DNA of 11,487 bases from an uncultured Nocardioides sp. (GTDB taxonomy: Bacteria > Actinomycetota > Actinomycetes > Propionibacteriales > Nocardioidaceae), in NCBI RefSeq assembly GCF_946885725.1, contig NZ_CAMPGZ010000137.1, positions 1 to 11,487 of the forward strand, in the 5' to 3' direction. The position numbers and the translations under genes were made by a program. Positions 1 to 5,746 of this stretch are shown here, in pieces. Under the pieces are notes generated by a model that was not told the DNA's origin, did not search any database, and worked only from the letters and a program-made list of their open reading frames with translations. The stretch's first letter is position 1; each line of letters opens with the position of its first letter.

Positions 1-62
1 GCGCCGACCCGGCTCGAACCGCCCTCTCGAACAGGGCGAGTCGGCTCGTCTTGCCCTCCTGC
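1..62. other. Unassigned left edge with a small stem-loop
   Basis: I cannot assign these bases to a gene. All three rightward frames are open from base 1 and stop at 64-66, 92-94 and 96-98, so the tail of a rightward gene entering from the left is possible. The frame stopping at 96-98 has the most G/C in third positions, but none of the three short peptides is recognisable. A 6-bp stem (CGCCCT at 20-25 with AGGGCG at 33-38, 7-nt loop) is present. No T-run follows on the + strand. On the minus strand it lies downstream of the repeats and could help end transcription of the leftward gene. Confidence 0.3.
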
Positions 63-120
63 GTGATCTCGACAAGCTCGATCACCCGCGCTGAGTGATC
101 TCGACAGGCTCGATCACCCG
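63..120. repeat. Two near-identical 26-bp REP-like repeats
   Basis: Copies lie at 63-88 and 95-120, with 6 bp between them. They are identical except for one base (A at 75, G at 108). Each is an imperfect palindrome: GTGATC at the left, GATCAC at the right, a TCGA in each arm and CA(A/G)GC in the centre, followed by CCG. Copy 2 overlaps the end of the leftward DinB-like gene, whose TGA stop (116-114) lies inside the right arm. The form and position (immediately downstream of a gene, palindromic, tandem) fit REP-type intergenic repeats. I recall similar GATCGAGCCTGTCGAGATC-type elements scattered through Nocardioides-like genomes, but could not check this. No other copy is seen in the window. 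Confidence 0.75.
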
Positions 121-725
121 ACGCTGACGCGCGCTGCGCTGCGGCCGGTGACGAACATCAGGAGCTCCTGCATCGGCGCTTCGACCACGCGATCGCCCCG
201 CCCGCGCGTCCAGTCGGTGTCGGTCGCGACGAGCCGCAGCGGGCGCAGCCTGCCGGCCATGCCGAAGAAGAACGCTCCGGCGTAGGCCCGGTTGGCCGCG
301 AATGCCGCCGCCTCCACGGGCATGTCCCGCTCGATGCCGAGCGGCCGCAGGATGTCCTGGGTGTGCACGAGAGCGTCGAGCAGCGGCTCGACGTGGGTGG
401 TGACGGGGACGTGGTGCCGCGAGTCGGCGTACCGGTCGTACTGCTCCAGGATCGACTCCGGCGACGCCTTGCCCAGCTCCTTGGTGACCTCGAAGATCGC
501 GCGGTTGTAGCCCTTGAGGAACTTCGGCGACCAGCGCGCGATCTCCCGCCATCCGGTCTGCGGCGTCGAGATCAGGTGGGCCGCGACGTCGCGCACGGTC
601 CAGCCGGCGCACAGCGAGTCGTGCTCCCACTGGTCGGCGTCGAGAGCCGCGAGGTAGTCGGCCAGGACGTGCCGCTCCCCGTGGATGTAGCTCCAGACCC
701 GGTCCTTGTCCACGGCTCCCACCAC
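114..725 (-). CDS. DinB/maleylpyruvate isomerase-fold protein (mycothiol-dependent enzyme family)
   Basis: The 203-aa product looks like the DinB/MDMPI superfamily, four-helix-bundle proteins that in actinobacteria include mycothiol-dependent isomerases and thiol transferases. The N-terminal hallmark is a tryptophan followed by TVRDVAAHL (42-51). His50, Asp117 and His121 (D-x-x-x-H) fit the three-residue metal site of the family, with Asp where maleylpyruvate isomerase has Glu. There is no signal peptide or membrane segment. The substrate is unknown, and the enzyme could equally be a metal-binding protein of unknown function. The start is GTG at 725-723. No good Shine-Dalgarno sequence is visible, and a TACCAG at 739-734 could act as a -10 giving an almost leaderless mRNA. 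GTG at 722-720 or 713-711 are alternatives. The gene is divergent from the MarR gene and probably shares its operator. Its last codon and stop are inside a repeat. Confidence 0.72.
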   Translation of the reverse strand: MVGAVDKDRVWSYIHGERHVLADYLAALDADQWEHDSLCAGWTVRDVAAHLISTPQTGWREIARWSPKFLKGYNRAIFEVTKELGKASPESILEQYDRYADSRHHVPVTTHVEPLLDALVHTQDILRPLGIERDMPVEAAAFAANRAYAGAFFFGMAGRLRPLRLVATDTDWTRGRGDRVVEAPMQELLMFVTGRSAARVSVG

Positions 726-744
726 CCGCCGAACTGGTAAGGTT

Positions 745-772
745 TCCTGACGAAATAGTCAGGACTCCTGAC
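745..772. promoter_or_regulatory. Candidate MarR operator: three half-sites, two overlapping dyads
   Basis: The half-site TCCTGAC occurs at 745-751, its exact complement GTCAGGA at 758-764, and TCCTGAC again at 766-772. The last two form a perfect 7+1+7 palindrome. The first two form a perfect 7+6+7 palindrome. The array lies between divergent genes, one of which encodes a MarR-type regulator, so autoregulation and control of the leftward gene are the obvious inferences. On the minus strand CTGACT (763-758 region) and TACCAG (739-734) are spaced about 17 bp apart, which would put the first dyad across that promoter. On the + strand the array ends 26 bp before the MarR start. Confidence 0.75.
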
Positions 773-798
773 GAGTCTGTCAAGGGAGGACCAGACAC

Positions 799-1230
799 GT
801 GGACCAGCCGCACGTGGCCGTGCTGATGTTCATCGCGCAGCGGCACGCCGAGCGCCGGATCCTCGACTTCCTCGCCGAGCAGGGGTTCGACGACATGACG
901 CTCGCGCAGGCCCGGGTCGCCGCACGCCTGAACGACGAGGGGGTCCGCCTCACCGAGCTGGCCGAGCAGGCGCAGATCAGCAAGCAGGCCTGCGGCGAGC
1001 TCGTCGCCCAGCTCGAGCGGTCGGGGTACGTCGAACGCGTCCCCGACCCGCGCGACGCCCGGGCCCGGCTGGTGCGGATCGCGCCCCGCGGCAAGGAGGC
1101 GCAGCGCCGCGCCCGCGAGATGGAGGAGCGGATCGACCGGGAGTGGGAGCGGCACCTCGGCAACAAGCGGATGGCCGAGCTGCGCCGCGCGCTGGCGGAG
1201 CTGCGGGAGATCACCGACCCCTGGCGCTGA
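799..1230 (+). CDS. MarR-family winged-helix transcriptional regulator
   Basis: The 143-aa product has the MarR architecture: N-terminal dimerisation helices, then a winged helix-turn-helix (about 50-98) and a C-terminal charged dimerisation helix (about 100-138). The segment RLTELAEQAQISKQACGEL (50-68) is the helix-turn-helix. The wing is DPRDARARLVRIAPRG (83-98), matching the DxRxxR..L pattern of the family. MarR proteins bind palindromes as dimers and usually release DNA on binding a ligand or on thiol oxidation. The start is GTG at 799 with AGGGAGGA at 783-790, 8 nt upstream. The candidate operator at 745-772 implies autoregulation and control of the divergent DinB-like gene. The only cysteine, Cys65, sits inside the recognition helix. 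No ligand can be inferred with confidence. Confidence 0.9.
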   Translation: MDQPHVAVLMFIAQRHAERRILDFLAEQGFDDMTLAQARVAARLNDEGVRLTELAEQAQISKQACGELVAQLERSGYVERVPDPRDARARLVRIAPRGKEAQRRAREMEERIDREWERHLGNKRMAELRRALAELREITDPWR

Positions 1231-1245
1231 GCCGTGGTAACGGAT

Positions 1246-1275
1246 TTCGCGACACCCGGCCCCGGCCGCTAGACT
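1246..1275 (+). promoter_or_regulatory. Candidate promoter of rplY
   Basis: A TAGACT hexamer at 1270-1275 resembles the actinobacterial housekeeping -10. TTCGCG at 1246-1251, 18 bp upstream, is a weak -35. The predicted transcript start is near 1282, which would give a 5' leader of about 175 nt. The same TAGACT hexamer appears before mfd. The promoter starts about 15 bp after the MarR stop codon, separating rplY from that gene. Confidence 0.5.
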
Positions 1276-1282
1276 CGACAAG

Positions 1283-1456
1283 TTGCCTCGGCGAGGGAGA
1301 TGTTCTCGCTCCGTGATCGACGCGGTGGCCCGACCGGCCTGCTCTCCGGCCCGGTCCGCGCCCGTGTCCGTGTCCGGAGCGCCTCCTCCTCGTCGGTGCA
1401 GCCACCCGCACGTCGTACGTCACGAACAGCAAGCAGAGCTGAGGAGCTTCACCGAC
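1283..1456 (+). promoter_or_regulatory. Long 5' leader of rplY, possibly structured
   Basis: No gene is supported here. Near the predicted transcript start is a perfect palindrome, CCTCG-G-CGAGG (1286-1296), and further on GGTG-CAGC-CACC. The rplY frame stays open upstream to a TTG at 1283, but its third-position G/C (about 70% by my count) is clearly below that of rplY, so I read this as untranslated leader and not an N-terminal extension. Ribosomal protein genes often have autoregulatory leaders. Whether this one does is inference. Confidence 0.4.
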
Positions 1457-2143
1457 ATGTCCGAGAGCAACATCCAGGCCGAGCCGCGCACCGAGTTCGG
1501 CAAGGGCGCCGCCCGCCGCATCCGCCGGGCCGACAAGGTCCCCGCCGTCCTCTACGGCCACGGCAGCGACCCGATCCACGTGACCCTGCCCGGCCACGAC
1601 ACGATGCTCGCGCTCAAGCACGGTGGCGTGAACGCGCTGCTCACGCTGACCGTGGACGGCAAGGAGCAGCTCGCCCTGCCCAAGCAGGTGCAGCGCGACC
1701 CGATCAAGGGCTTCCTCGAGCACCTCGACCTGCTCATCGTGAAGAAGGGCGAGAAGGTCACCGTCGAGATCCCGGTCCACCTGAACGGTGAGGCCGCCTC
1801 CGACGCGCTGGTCGTGACCGAGCACCCGACCATCACGGTCGAGGCCGAGGCCACCCACATCCCGGAGTACGTGGAGGTGGACATCGAGGGCGCCGAGGTC
1901 GGCACCCAGGTGTACGTCAAGGACCTCAAGGTGCCGCAGGGCTCCACGATCCTGGCCGATGAGGACACCCTGGTCGTCAACGTCACCCACGCCCCGACCG
2001 CCGAGGAGGTCGAGGCCGAGCTCGAGTCCGCCGAGGCCGAGGCCGGCATCGAGCGCGAGGAGGCCGAGGTCACCGAGGCCGAGGCCCCTGAGGGCGGCGA
2101 GGCCACCGAGGGCGCCGAGGGCGAGGGCGACTCCGCGGAGTGA
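1457..2143 (+). CDS. rplY: 50S ribosomal protein L25/general stress protein Ctc
   Basis: The 228-aa product binds 5S rRNA in the large ribosomal subunit. It is the long (Ctc/TL5) form: an N-terminal L25 beta-barrel (about 1-95, starting [20 protein letters not shown] and containing [10 protein letters not shown] and LPKQVQRDP), a C-terminal TL5-type beta domain (about 96-185, containing HLNGEA and KDLKVPQG) and a tail of about 45 residues made almost only of Glu, Ala, Gly and Ser. E. coli L25 has only the first domain. The start is ATG at 1457 with GAGGAG at 1441-1446, 10 nt upstream. pth follows on the same strand, an arrangement shared with other actinobacteria, which links the gene to translation. 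It is preceded by its own promoter candidate and a long leader. The acidic tail is common in actinobacterial L25 and its role is unclear. Confidence 0.95.
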   Translation: MSESNIQAEPRTEFGKGAARRIRRADKVPAVLYGHGSDPIHVTLPGHDTMLALKHGGVNALLTLTVDGKEQLALPKQVQRDPIKGFLEHLDLLIVKKGEKVTVEIPVHLNGEAASDALVVTEHPTITVEAEATHIPEYVEVDIEGAEVGTQVYVKDLKVPQGSTILADEDTLVVNVTHAPTAEEVEAELESAEAEAGIEREEAEVTEAEAPEGGEATEGAEGEGDSAE

Positions 2144-2175
2144 GCCGCGTCAGGTCTCTTCTCGAGGCCGTCGCG

Positions 2176-2193
2176 CGCGCCCTGAGGGGCGCG
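2176..2193 (+). promoter_or_regulatory. Perfect 7-bp GC hairpin between rplY and pth
   Basis: CGCGCCC (2176-2182), loop TGAG, GGGCGCG (2187-2193). No T-run follows, so it is not a classical terminator. It lies in the 80-nt gap between the rplY stop and the preferred pth start. It may be a weak terminator, a processing or stability element that sets the pth:rplY ratio, or a by-product of high GC. Confidence 0.45.
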
Positions 2194-2223
2194 AACACGA
2201 ACGACAGGAAGGCCGGGGATCCC

Positions 2224-2838
2224 GTGAGCACGACACCCGCCGACACCGACAACGGTGTCTGGCTGGTCGTCGGGCTGGGGAACCCCGGCCCTTCCTATGC
2301 CGGCCACCGGCACAACGTCGGCTACCTCGTCGTCGAGGAGCTCGCCAAGCGGATCGGGTCGGGCTTCCGCCCGCACAAGTCGGGCCGCGCCGAGGTCGTC
2401 GAGGGTCGCCTCGGCGGCATGAACGGCGTCGGTGGCGTGCGTGTCGTGCTGGCCCGGCCGCGCTGCTACATGAACGAGTCCGGTGGCCCGGTGTCGACGC
2501 TGGCGAAGTTCTACAAGGTGCCGGTCGAGCGGATCGTCGCGATCCACGACGAGCTCGACCTGCCGTTCGAGAAGCTCCGCGTGAAGAAGGGCGGCGGCGA
2601 CAACGGCCACAACGGCCTGCGTTCCATGCGCCGTTCGCTCGACTCCGGTGAGTTCCACCGGGTGCGCGTGGGCATCGGCCGGCCGCCGGGCCGCCAGAGC
2701 CCCGCGGACTTCGTGCTGTCCAACTACTCGTCGAGCGAGCGCAAGGTGCTGCCGTTCCAGGTGGACCGCGCCGCCGACGCCGTCGAGTGCCTCGTCACCG
2801 AGGGCCTCGAGAAGACCCAGAGCCGTTTCAACTCCTGA
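2224..2838 (+). CDS. pth: Peptidyl-tRNA hydrolase
   Basis: The 204-aa cytoplasmic enzyme cleaves the ester bond of peptidyl-tRNAs that fall off ribosomes, recycling tRNA. The family signature [21 protein letters not shown] is at 13-33. Catalytic and substrate-contact residues are all present: Asn20, His30, Asn84 (in CYMNESG), Asp109 (in HDELD) and Asn130 (in GHNGL), corresponding to E. coli Asn10, His20, Asn68, Asp93 and Asn114. I chose GTG at 2224 because AGGAAGG (2206-2212) lies upstream and the length suits the family (about 190-200 aa). An in-frame GTG at 2140, overlapping the rplY stop as GTGA, would add 28 residues. That stretch has high third-position G/C, so it cannot be dismissed, but it has no well-placed Shine-Dalgarno sequence and would contain the 2176-2193 hairpin. 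Probably co-transcribed with rplY. Confidence 0.95.
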   Translation: MSTTPADTDNGVWLVVGLGNPGPSYAGHRHNVGYLVVEELAKRIGSGFRPHKSGRAEVVEGRLGGMNGVGGVRVVLARPRCYMNESGGPVSTLAKFYKVPVERIVAIHDELDLPFEKLRVKKGGGDNGHNGLRSMRRSLDSGEFHRVRVGIGRPPGRQSPADFVLSNYSSSERKVLPFQVDRAADAVECLVTEGLEKTQSRFNS

Positions 2839-2853
2839 ACTCCAACTCCTGAA
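2829..2853 (+). repeat. Short tandem duplication across the pth stop codon
   Basis: CAACTCCTGAA occurs at 2829-2839 and again at 2843-2853, a 14-bp offset. The first copy contains the pth stop (2836-2838), and the second runs into the Shine-Dalgarno sequence of the next gene (AGGAG at 2853-2857). It looks like a small slippage duplication and lengthens the gap between the two genes to 24 bp. Confidence 0.6.
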
Positions 2854-2862
2854 GGAGATCGT

Positions 2863-3660
2863 GTGAGCACTCCCGACCTGCCCGTCCCGCCCGCCGACGC
2901 GCTGGCCGACGACCACCGCTTCGCCGCCTGGGCCGCCACCGTCGCCGGCGAGCGGCTGAACGAGGTCCGCACCGAGGGCCTGGAGGGCCGGGAGCTCAAG
3001 GACGCCGGTGACAAGGCCGCGCACGACCTCCTCGTCGCGATCCTCGCCGAGCACCGTCCCGGGGACGCCGTGCTCTCCGAGGAGGGCAAGGACGACAAGG
3101 CCCGCCTCGAGGCCGACCGGGTCTGGATCGTCGACCCGCTGGACGGCACCCGTGAGTTCTCCGAGCCGCCGCGCGACGACTGGGCGGTGCACGTGGCGCT
3201 CTGGCAGCGCACCGACGGCAGCACCGGCGACCTCGTCGCCGGCGCCGTTGCGCAGCCCGGTCTCGGTACGACGTTCCACACCGGCGCGCCGCCGGTGGTC
3301 CCCGAGCGCACCAGCGACCGTCCGCGGATCGCGGTCTCGCGCAGCCGCCCGCCGGCCTTCGTGCAGGCGCTCGCCGAGGAGATCGGCGCCGAGCTCGTGC
3401 CGATGGGCTCGGCCGGCGCCAAGGTCATCTCGGTGGCTCGCGACGTCACCGACGCCTACGTGCACGCGGGCGGGCAGTACGAATGGGACTCCGCCGCGCC
3501 CGTCGCGGTCGCCCGCGCGGCCGGACTGTTCACCTCGCGCACCGACGGCAGCCCGCTCGTCTACAACCAGGACGACGTCTGGCTGCCCGACCTGGTCGTG
3601 TGCCGGCCCGAGCTGGCCGACACGATCGTCGACTGGATCCGTCGCAACGGCACGGAGTAG
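2863..3660 (+). CDS. cysQ: CysQ-type 3'(2'),5'-bisphosphate nucleotidase (inositol monophosphatase superfamily)
   Basis: The 265-aa product belongs to the Mg-dependent, Li-sensitive phosphatase superfamily that includes inositol monophosphatase and CysQ. CysQ turns PAP into AMP (and PAPS into APS), clearing a by-product of sulfate assimilation. Metal-site motifs are LSEEG (71-75), VDPLDGTREF (90-99, Asp91 and Asp94) and WDSAAP (208-213, Asp209). The DGTREF form and the following EPPRDDWAVHVALW resemble mycobacterial CysQ more than SuhB or HisN, but activity on inositol or fructose phosphates cannot be excluded. The start is GTG at 2863 with AGGAG at 2853-2857, 5 nt away. It lies 24 bp after pth and 7 bp before the HAD gene, so it is probably in the same operon. 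No other sulfate-assimilation gene is in the window. Confidence 0.85.
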   Translation: MSTPDLPVPPADALADDHRFAAWAATVAGERLNEVRTEGLEGRELKDAGDKAAHDLLVAILAEHRPGDAVLSEEGKDDKARLEADRVWIVDPLDGTREFSEPPRDDWAVHVALWQRTDGSTGDLVAGAVAQPGLGTTFHTGAPPVVPERTSDRPRIAVSRSRPPAFVQALAEEIGAELVPMGSAGAKVISVARDVTDAYVHAGGQYEWDSAAPVAVARAAGLFTSRTDGSPLVYNQDDVWLPDLVVCRPELADTIVDWIRRNGTE

Positions 3661-3667
3661 CCGGGCT

Positions 3668-4294
3668 GTGAGCGTCGACCGGGCAGTCGAGGCGGTCCTC
3701 TGGGACGCCGACGGCGTGCTGCAGCACCTGCCGGCCGGCTGGGAGGCGTCCATGCGCCCGGCCGTCGGCCACCTCGTCGACGACGTCGAGGGCTTCCTCG
3801 CCGCGGCCTTCGCCGCCGAGCGGCCCTGCCTCACCGGCCACGCTCGCTGGGTCGAGGTGCTGCCCCGGCTGCTGGAGGAGTGGGGCATCCCCGAGGCGTT
3901 CGACGACGCCCTACGAGTCTGGCTGACCATCGAGCCGGTCGAGCCGGCCCGCGCTCTCGCCGCGAAGGTGCGCGGCCGAGGCGTGCGCTGCTACCTCGTC
4001 ACCAACCAGGATGAGCACCGCGCCCGCTTCATGCAGCGCGAGCTCGGGTACGACGACCTGCTGGACGGCGCGTTCTACTCCTGCGAGCTGCGCGCGGCGA
4101 AGCCCGACCCGGCGTTCTTCCGCGCGGTGCTCGACCGGCTCGGCCTCGCGCCGGAGACTGTGCTGTTCGTCGACGACAACGCGGCCAGCGTCGACAGCGC
4201 ACGCGAGCTCGGCCTGCGCGCCGAGCGGTGGCACGTCGACCACGGCGTCGAGGCCCTGCGCGACCACCTGTCCCGGCACGGCCTCGACGTCTGA
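3668..4294 (+). CDS. HAD-superfamily hydrolase (subfamily IA-like)
   Basis: The 208-aa product shows all four HAD motifs: I, WDADGVL (12-18; nucleophile Asp13, general acid Asp15); II, VTNQ (111-114, Thr112); III, Lys145 in AAKPDP; IV, VDDN (168-171). A helical cap fits between motifs I and II (about 20-90). HAD enzymes hydrolyse phosphate esters or, less often, C-halogen bonds; the substrate cannot be read from the sequence. The start is GTG at 3668, 7 bp after the cysQ stop, with GGAG at 3654-3657 inside the end of cysQ, so translation is probably coupled. Two phosphatases in a row suggest related phosphate-ester chemistry, but this is only inference. The gene ends 7 bp from the stop of the convergent polymerase gene, and no clear terminator is visible there. 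Confidence 0.85.
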   Translation: MSVDRAVEAVLWDADGVLQHLPAGWEASMRPAVGHLVDDVEGFLAAAFAAERPCLTGHARWVEVLPRLLEEWGIPEAFDDALRVWLTIEPVEPARALAAKVRGRGVRCYLVTNQDEHRARFMQRELGYDDLLDGAFYSCELRAAKPDPAFFRAVLDRLGLAPETVLFVDDNAASVDSARELGLRAERWHVDHGVEALRDHLSRHGLDV

Positions 4295-4301
4295 CGCCGG
4301 C

Positions 4302-5270
4302 TCAGTCCGCCTCGGGGATCTCCGGGACCTCGGCTCCCTCGGCCTCGTCGCGCTCGGCCCACTCCATCAGCGGCGTGAAGTCGAAGACGTTGTCGTCGAT
4401 GTCGTGGTGCAGGTCGCCGAGCTCGGCGTACCGCGCCGGGACCGTCGCGATCGTGAAGTCCTGGGGCTCGGCGTCGTCGATCTCGTCCCACCGGATCGGC
4501 GTGGAGACCGTGGCCTCCGGGTTGCCGCGCACGGAGTAGGCCGCCGCGATCGTGTGGTCGCGGGCGTTCTGGTTGTAGTCGACGAACAGCTTGGTCGGGT
4601 CGCGGTCCTTGCGCCACCACGTGGTGGTCACGTCGTCCGTGCGTCGCTCGATCTCGCGGGCGAAGGCCAGTGCGCCTCGACGTACGTCCTTGAAGCCGCG
4701 CTCCGGCGGGATCCGCACGTAGACGTGCATGCCGTGGCCGCCCGACGTCTTCGGGTAGCCGACCGCGCCGAGCTCGTCGAGCACCTCGTGCACCACGTGC
4801 GCGACCCGCCGGACCGTCGCGTAGTCGCACTCGTCACCCGGGTCGAGGTCGATGCGCCACTCGTCGGGCTTCTCTGTGTCCGCGCGCCGACTGTTCCACG
4901 GGTGGAACTCGACCGTCGACATCTGCACCGCCCAGATCACCTGCGCGATCTCGGTGACGCACAGCTCGTCGGCGGTGCGGTTCCAGCGCGGGAAGTGCAC
5001 CCGCACGGTCTCCATCCAGGGCGGCGCGCCCTTCGGCAGCCGCTTCTGGTGCACCTTCTCGCCGGTCACTCCGGTGGGGAACCGGTGCAGCATGCAGGGC
5101 CGCTCGCGCAGCGCGTTGACGATCCCGTCGCCGACCGCGAGGTAGTACTCGACGAGGTCCATCTTCGTCTCGCCGCGGGCGGGGAAGTAGACGCGCTCGG
5201 GGTTGGTGATCCGGACGACCTTGTCCTCGACCTCCAGCTCCACGGCGGGCGAGGACGACTTCGCTGCCAT
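4302..5270 (-). CDS. Stand-alone LigD-type polymerase/primase domain protein (AEP superfamily)
   Basis: The 322-aa product corresponds to the polymerase domain of bacterial NHEJ ligase LigD, without ligase or 3'-phosphoesterase domains. Such domains add NTPs or dNTPs at DNA ends or gaps in end joining or excision repair, and mycobacteria have free-standing paralogues (PolD1/PolD2, also called PrimPol-type). Visible motifs: NPERVYFP...KMDLVEYY (23-43), FHPWNSR (122-128), the metal-binding RIDLDPG (139-145, Asp141 and Asp143), KTSGGHGMHVYV (174-185; the nucleotide-binding Ser-Gly-His region) and FVDYNQN (229-235, third acidic residue Asp231). The C-terminus is acidic. The start is ATG at 5270-5268. 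TAGGTT (5282-5277) lies 6 nt upstream, so the mRNA may be leaderless; the Shine-Dalgarno sequence is weak. It is divergent from the VOC gene. No Ku or ATP-dependent ligase gene is in the window. Confidence 0.9.
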   Translation of the reverse strand: MAAKSSSPAVELEVEDKVVRITNPERVYFPARGETKMDLVEYYLAVGDGIVNALRERPCMLHRFPTGVTGEKVHQKRLPKGAPPWMETVRVHFPRWNRTADELCVTEIAQVIWAVQMSTVEFHPWNSRRADTEKPDEWRIDLDPGDECDYATVRRVAHVVHEVLDELGAVGYPKTSGGHGMHVYVRIPPERGFKDVRRGALAFAREIERRTDDVTTTWWRKDRDPTKLFVDYNQNARDHTIAAAYSVRGNPEATVSTPIRWDEIDDAEPQDFTIATVPARYAELGDLHHDIDDNVFDFTPLMEWAERDEAEGAEVPEIPEAD

Positions 5271-5335
5271 GACCTGAACCTAGATCATGCAAAACGCGTG
5301 GCCCCCGGGACGCTCCGGCCGCGAGGATGGCCGCC
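5271..5335. promoter_or_regulatory. Divergent promoter region of the polymerase and VOC genes
   Basis: This 65-bp gap holds the least GC-rich stretch nearby (about 5277-5296). On the minus strand TAGGTT (5282-5277) ends 6 nt before the polymerase ATG, a geometry typical of leaderless actinobacterial transcripts. A weak inverted repeat, CATGA (5268-5272) and TCATG (5285-5289), brackets it. I see no clear -35 on either strand and no clear -10 for the VOC gene. Confidence 0.35.
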
Positions 5336-5734
5336 ATGACGTCGTACATCTCGCACACCAGCGTTGACTGCAAGAACGCCTACGAGCTCTCGGAGTGGTG
5401 GAAGCAGGTGCTCGGGTACGTCGACGTCGACGGCGACCCCAACGAGCCCGGCCACGAGGAGTGCATGATCCTGTCGGCCAAGACCGGCCACCACGTGCTG
5501 TTCATCGAGGTGCCGGAGGCCAAGCAGGTCAAGAACCGCGTGCACTTCGACCTCCGCCCGAGCGACGGGACCCGCGACCAGGAGGTGCAACGGCTGCTCG
5601 GGCTGGGCGCCACCGTGGTGGCCGACCACAGCGACATCCACGGCCCCGGCATCGGCTGGGTCACCATGGCCGACCCCGAGGGCAACGAGTTCTGCGTGCT
5701 GCGCAGTGACGCCGAGCGGGCGGCCGCCGGGTAG
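5336..5734 (+). CDS. VOC-superfamily (glyoxalase-like fold) protein
   Basis: The 132-aa single-domain protein belongs to the vicinal-oxygen-chelate superfamily, which includes glyoxalases, dioxygenases and drug-binding proteins. Two beta-alpha-beta-beta-beta modules are recognisable: the first contains DCKNAYELSEWWKQVLGY (11-28), the second ends with the hallmark DPEGNEFCVL (113-122). NRVHFDL (68-74) is the central strand that often carries a metal ligand (His70). It resembles the glyoxalase-like group common in actinobacteria, whose substrates are mostly unknown. I chose ATG at 5336 because GAGG (5323-5326) is 9 nt upstream. An ATG at 5327 would add MAA but lies directly on that sequence. 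The CHAD gene follows 12 bp downstream, probably in the same transcript. No functional link is obvious. Confidence 0.85.
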   Translation: MTSYISHTSVDCKNAYELSEWWKQVLGYVDVDGDPNEPGHEECMILSAKTGHHVLFIEVPEAKQVKNRVHFDLRPSDGTRDQEVQRLLGLGATVVADHSDIHGPGIGWVTMADPEGNEFCVLRSDAERAAAG

Positions 5735-5746
5735 ACGGCCTCAGCC

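Noticed and set aside
1..60. tRNA fragment on the minus strand (GGTTCGAGCC resembles a T-loop)
   Set aside because: The flanking bases do not form a 5-bp T-stem and acceptor stem, and no anticodon or D arm is present.
1283..1456. N-terminal extension of L25 from TTG 1283
   Set aside because: It is in frame, but third-position G/C is low, the residues are unlike L25, and ATG 1457 has a good Shine-Dalgarno sequence and the conserved N-terminus.
1300..1456. Possible leader peptide from ATG 1300 after GAGGGAG
   Set aside because: The frame does not stop before rplY and runs on inside it to 1791 as Arg-rich nonsense; the Shine-Dalgarno-like sequence is too close to the ATG.
2101..2140. GAGGGCGAGGGCGA-type tandem repeats at the end of rplY
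   Set aside because: They encode the Glu/Gly/Ala tail of L25 and are codon-level low complexity, not an independent repeat element.
3008..3667. Upstream extension of the HAD hydrolase frame into cysQ
   Set aside because: It reads cysQ in the wrong frame as Ser/Arg/Pro-rich sequence. GTG 3668 sits just after the cysQ stop, and HAD motif I follows 12 residues later.
1552..3930. Very long open frame on the minus strand (about 790 codons)
   Set aside because: It is antisense to rplY, pth, cysQ and part of the HAD gene, all clearly recognisable proteins. Its translation is low-complexity, rich in Val, Gly, Arg and Ala or Ser, with no motif. Long antisense frames are expected at this GC content.
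4294..4304. Bidirectional terminator between the convergent HAD and polymerase genes
   Set aside because: Only 7 bp separate the stops. A short GCCGGC palindrome is present but there is no real stem with T-runs.
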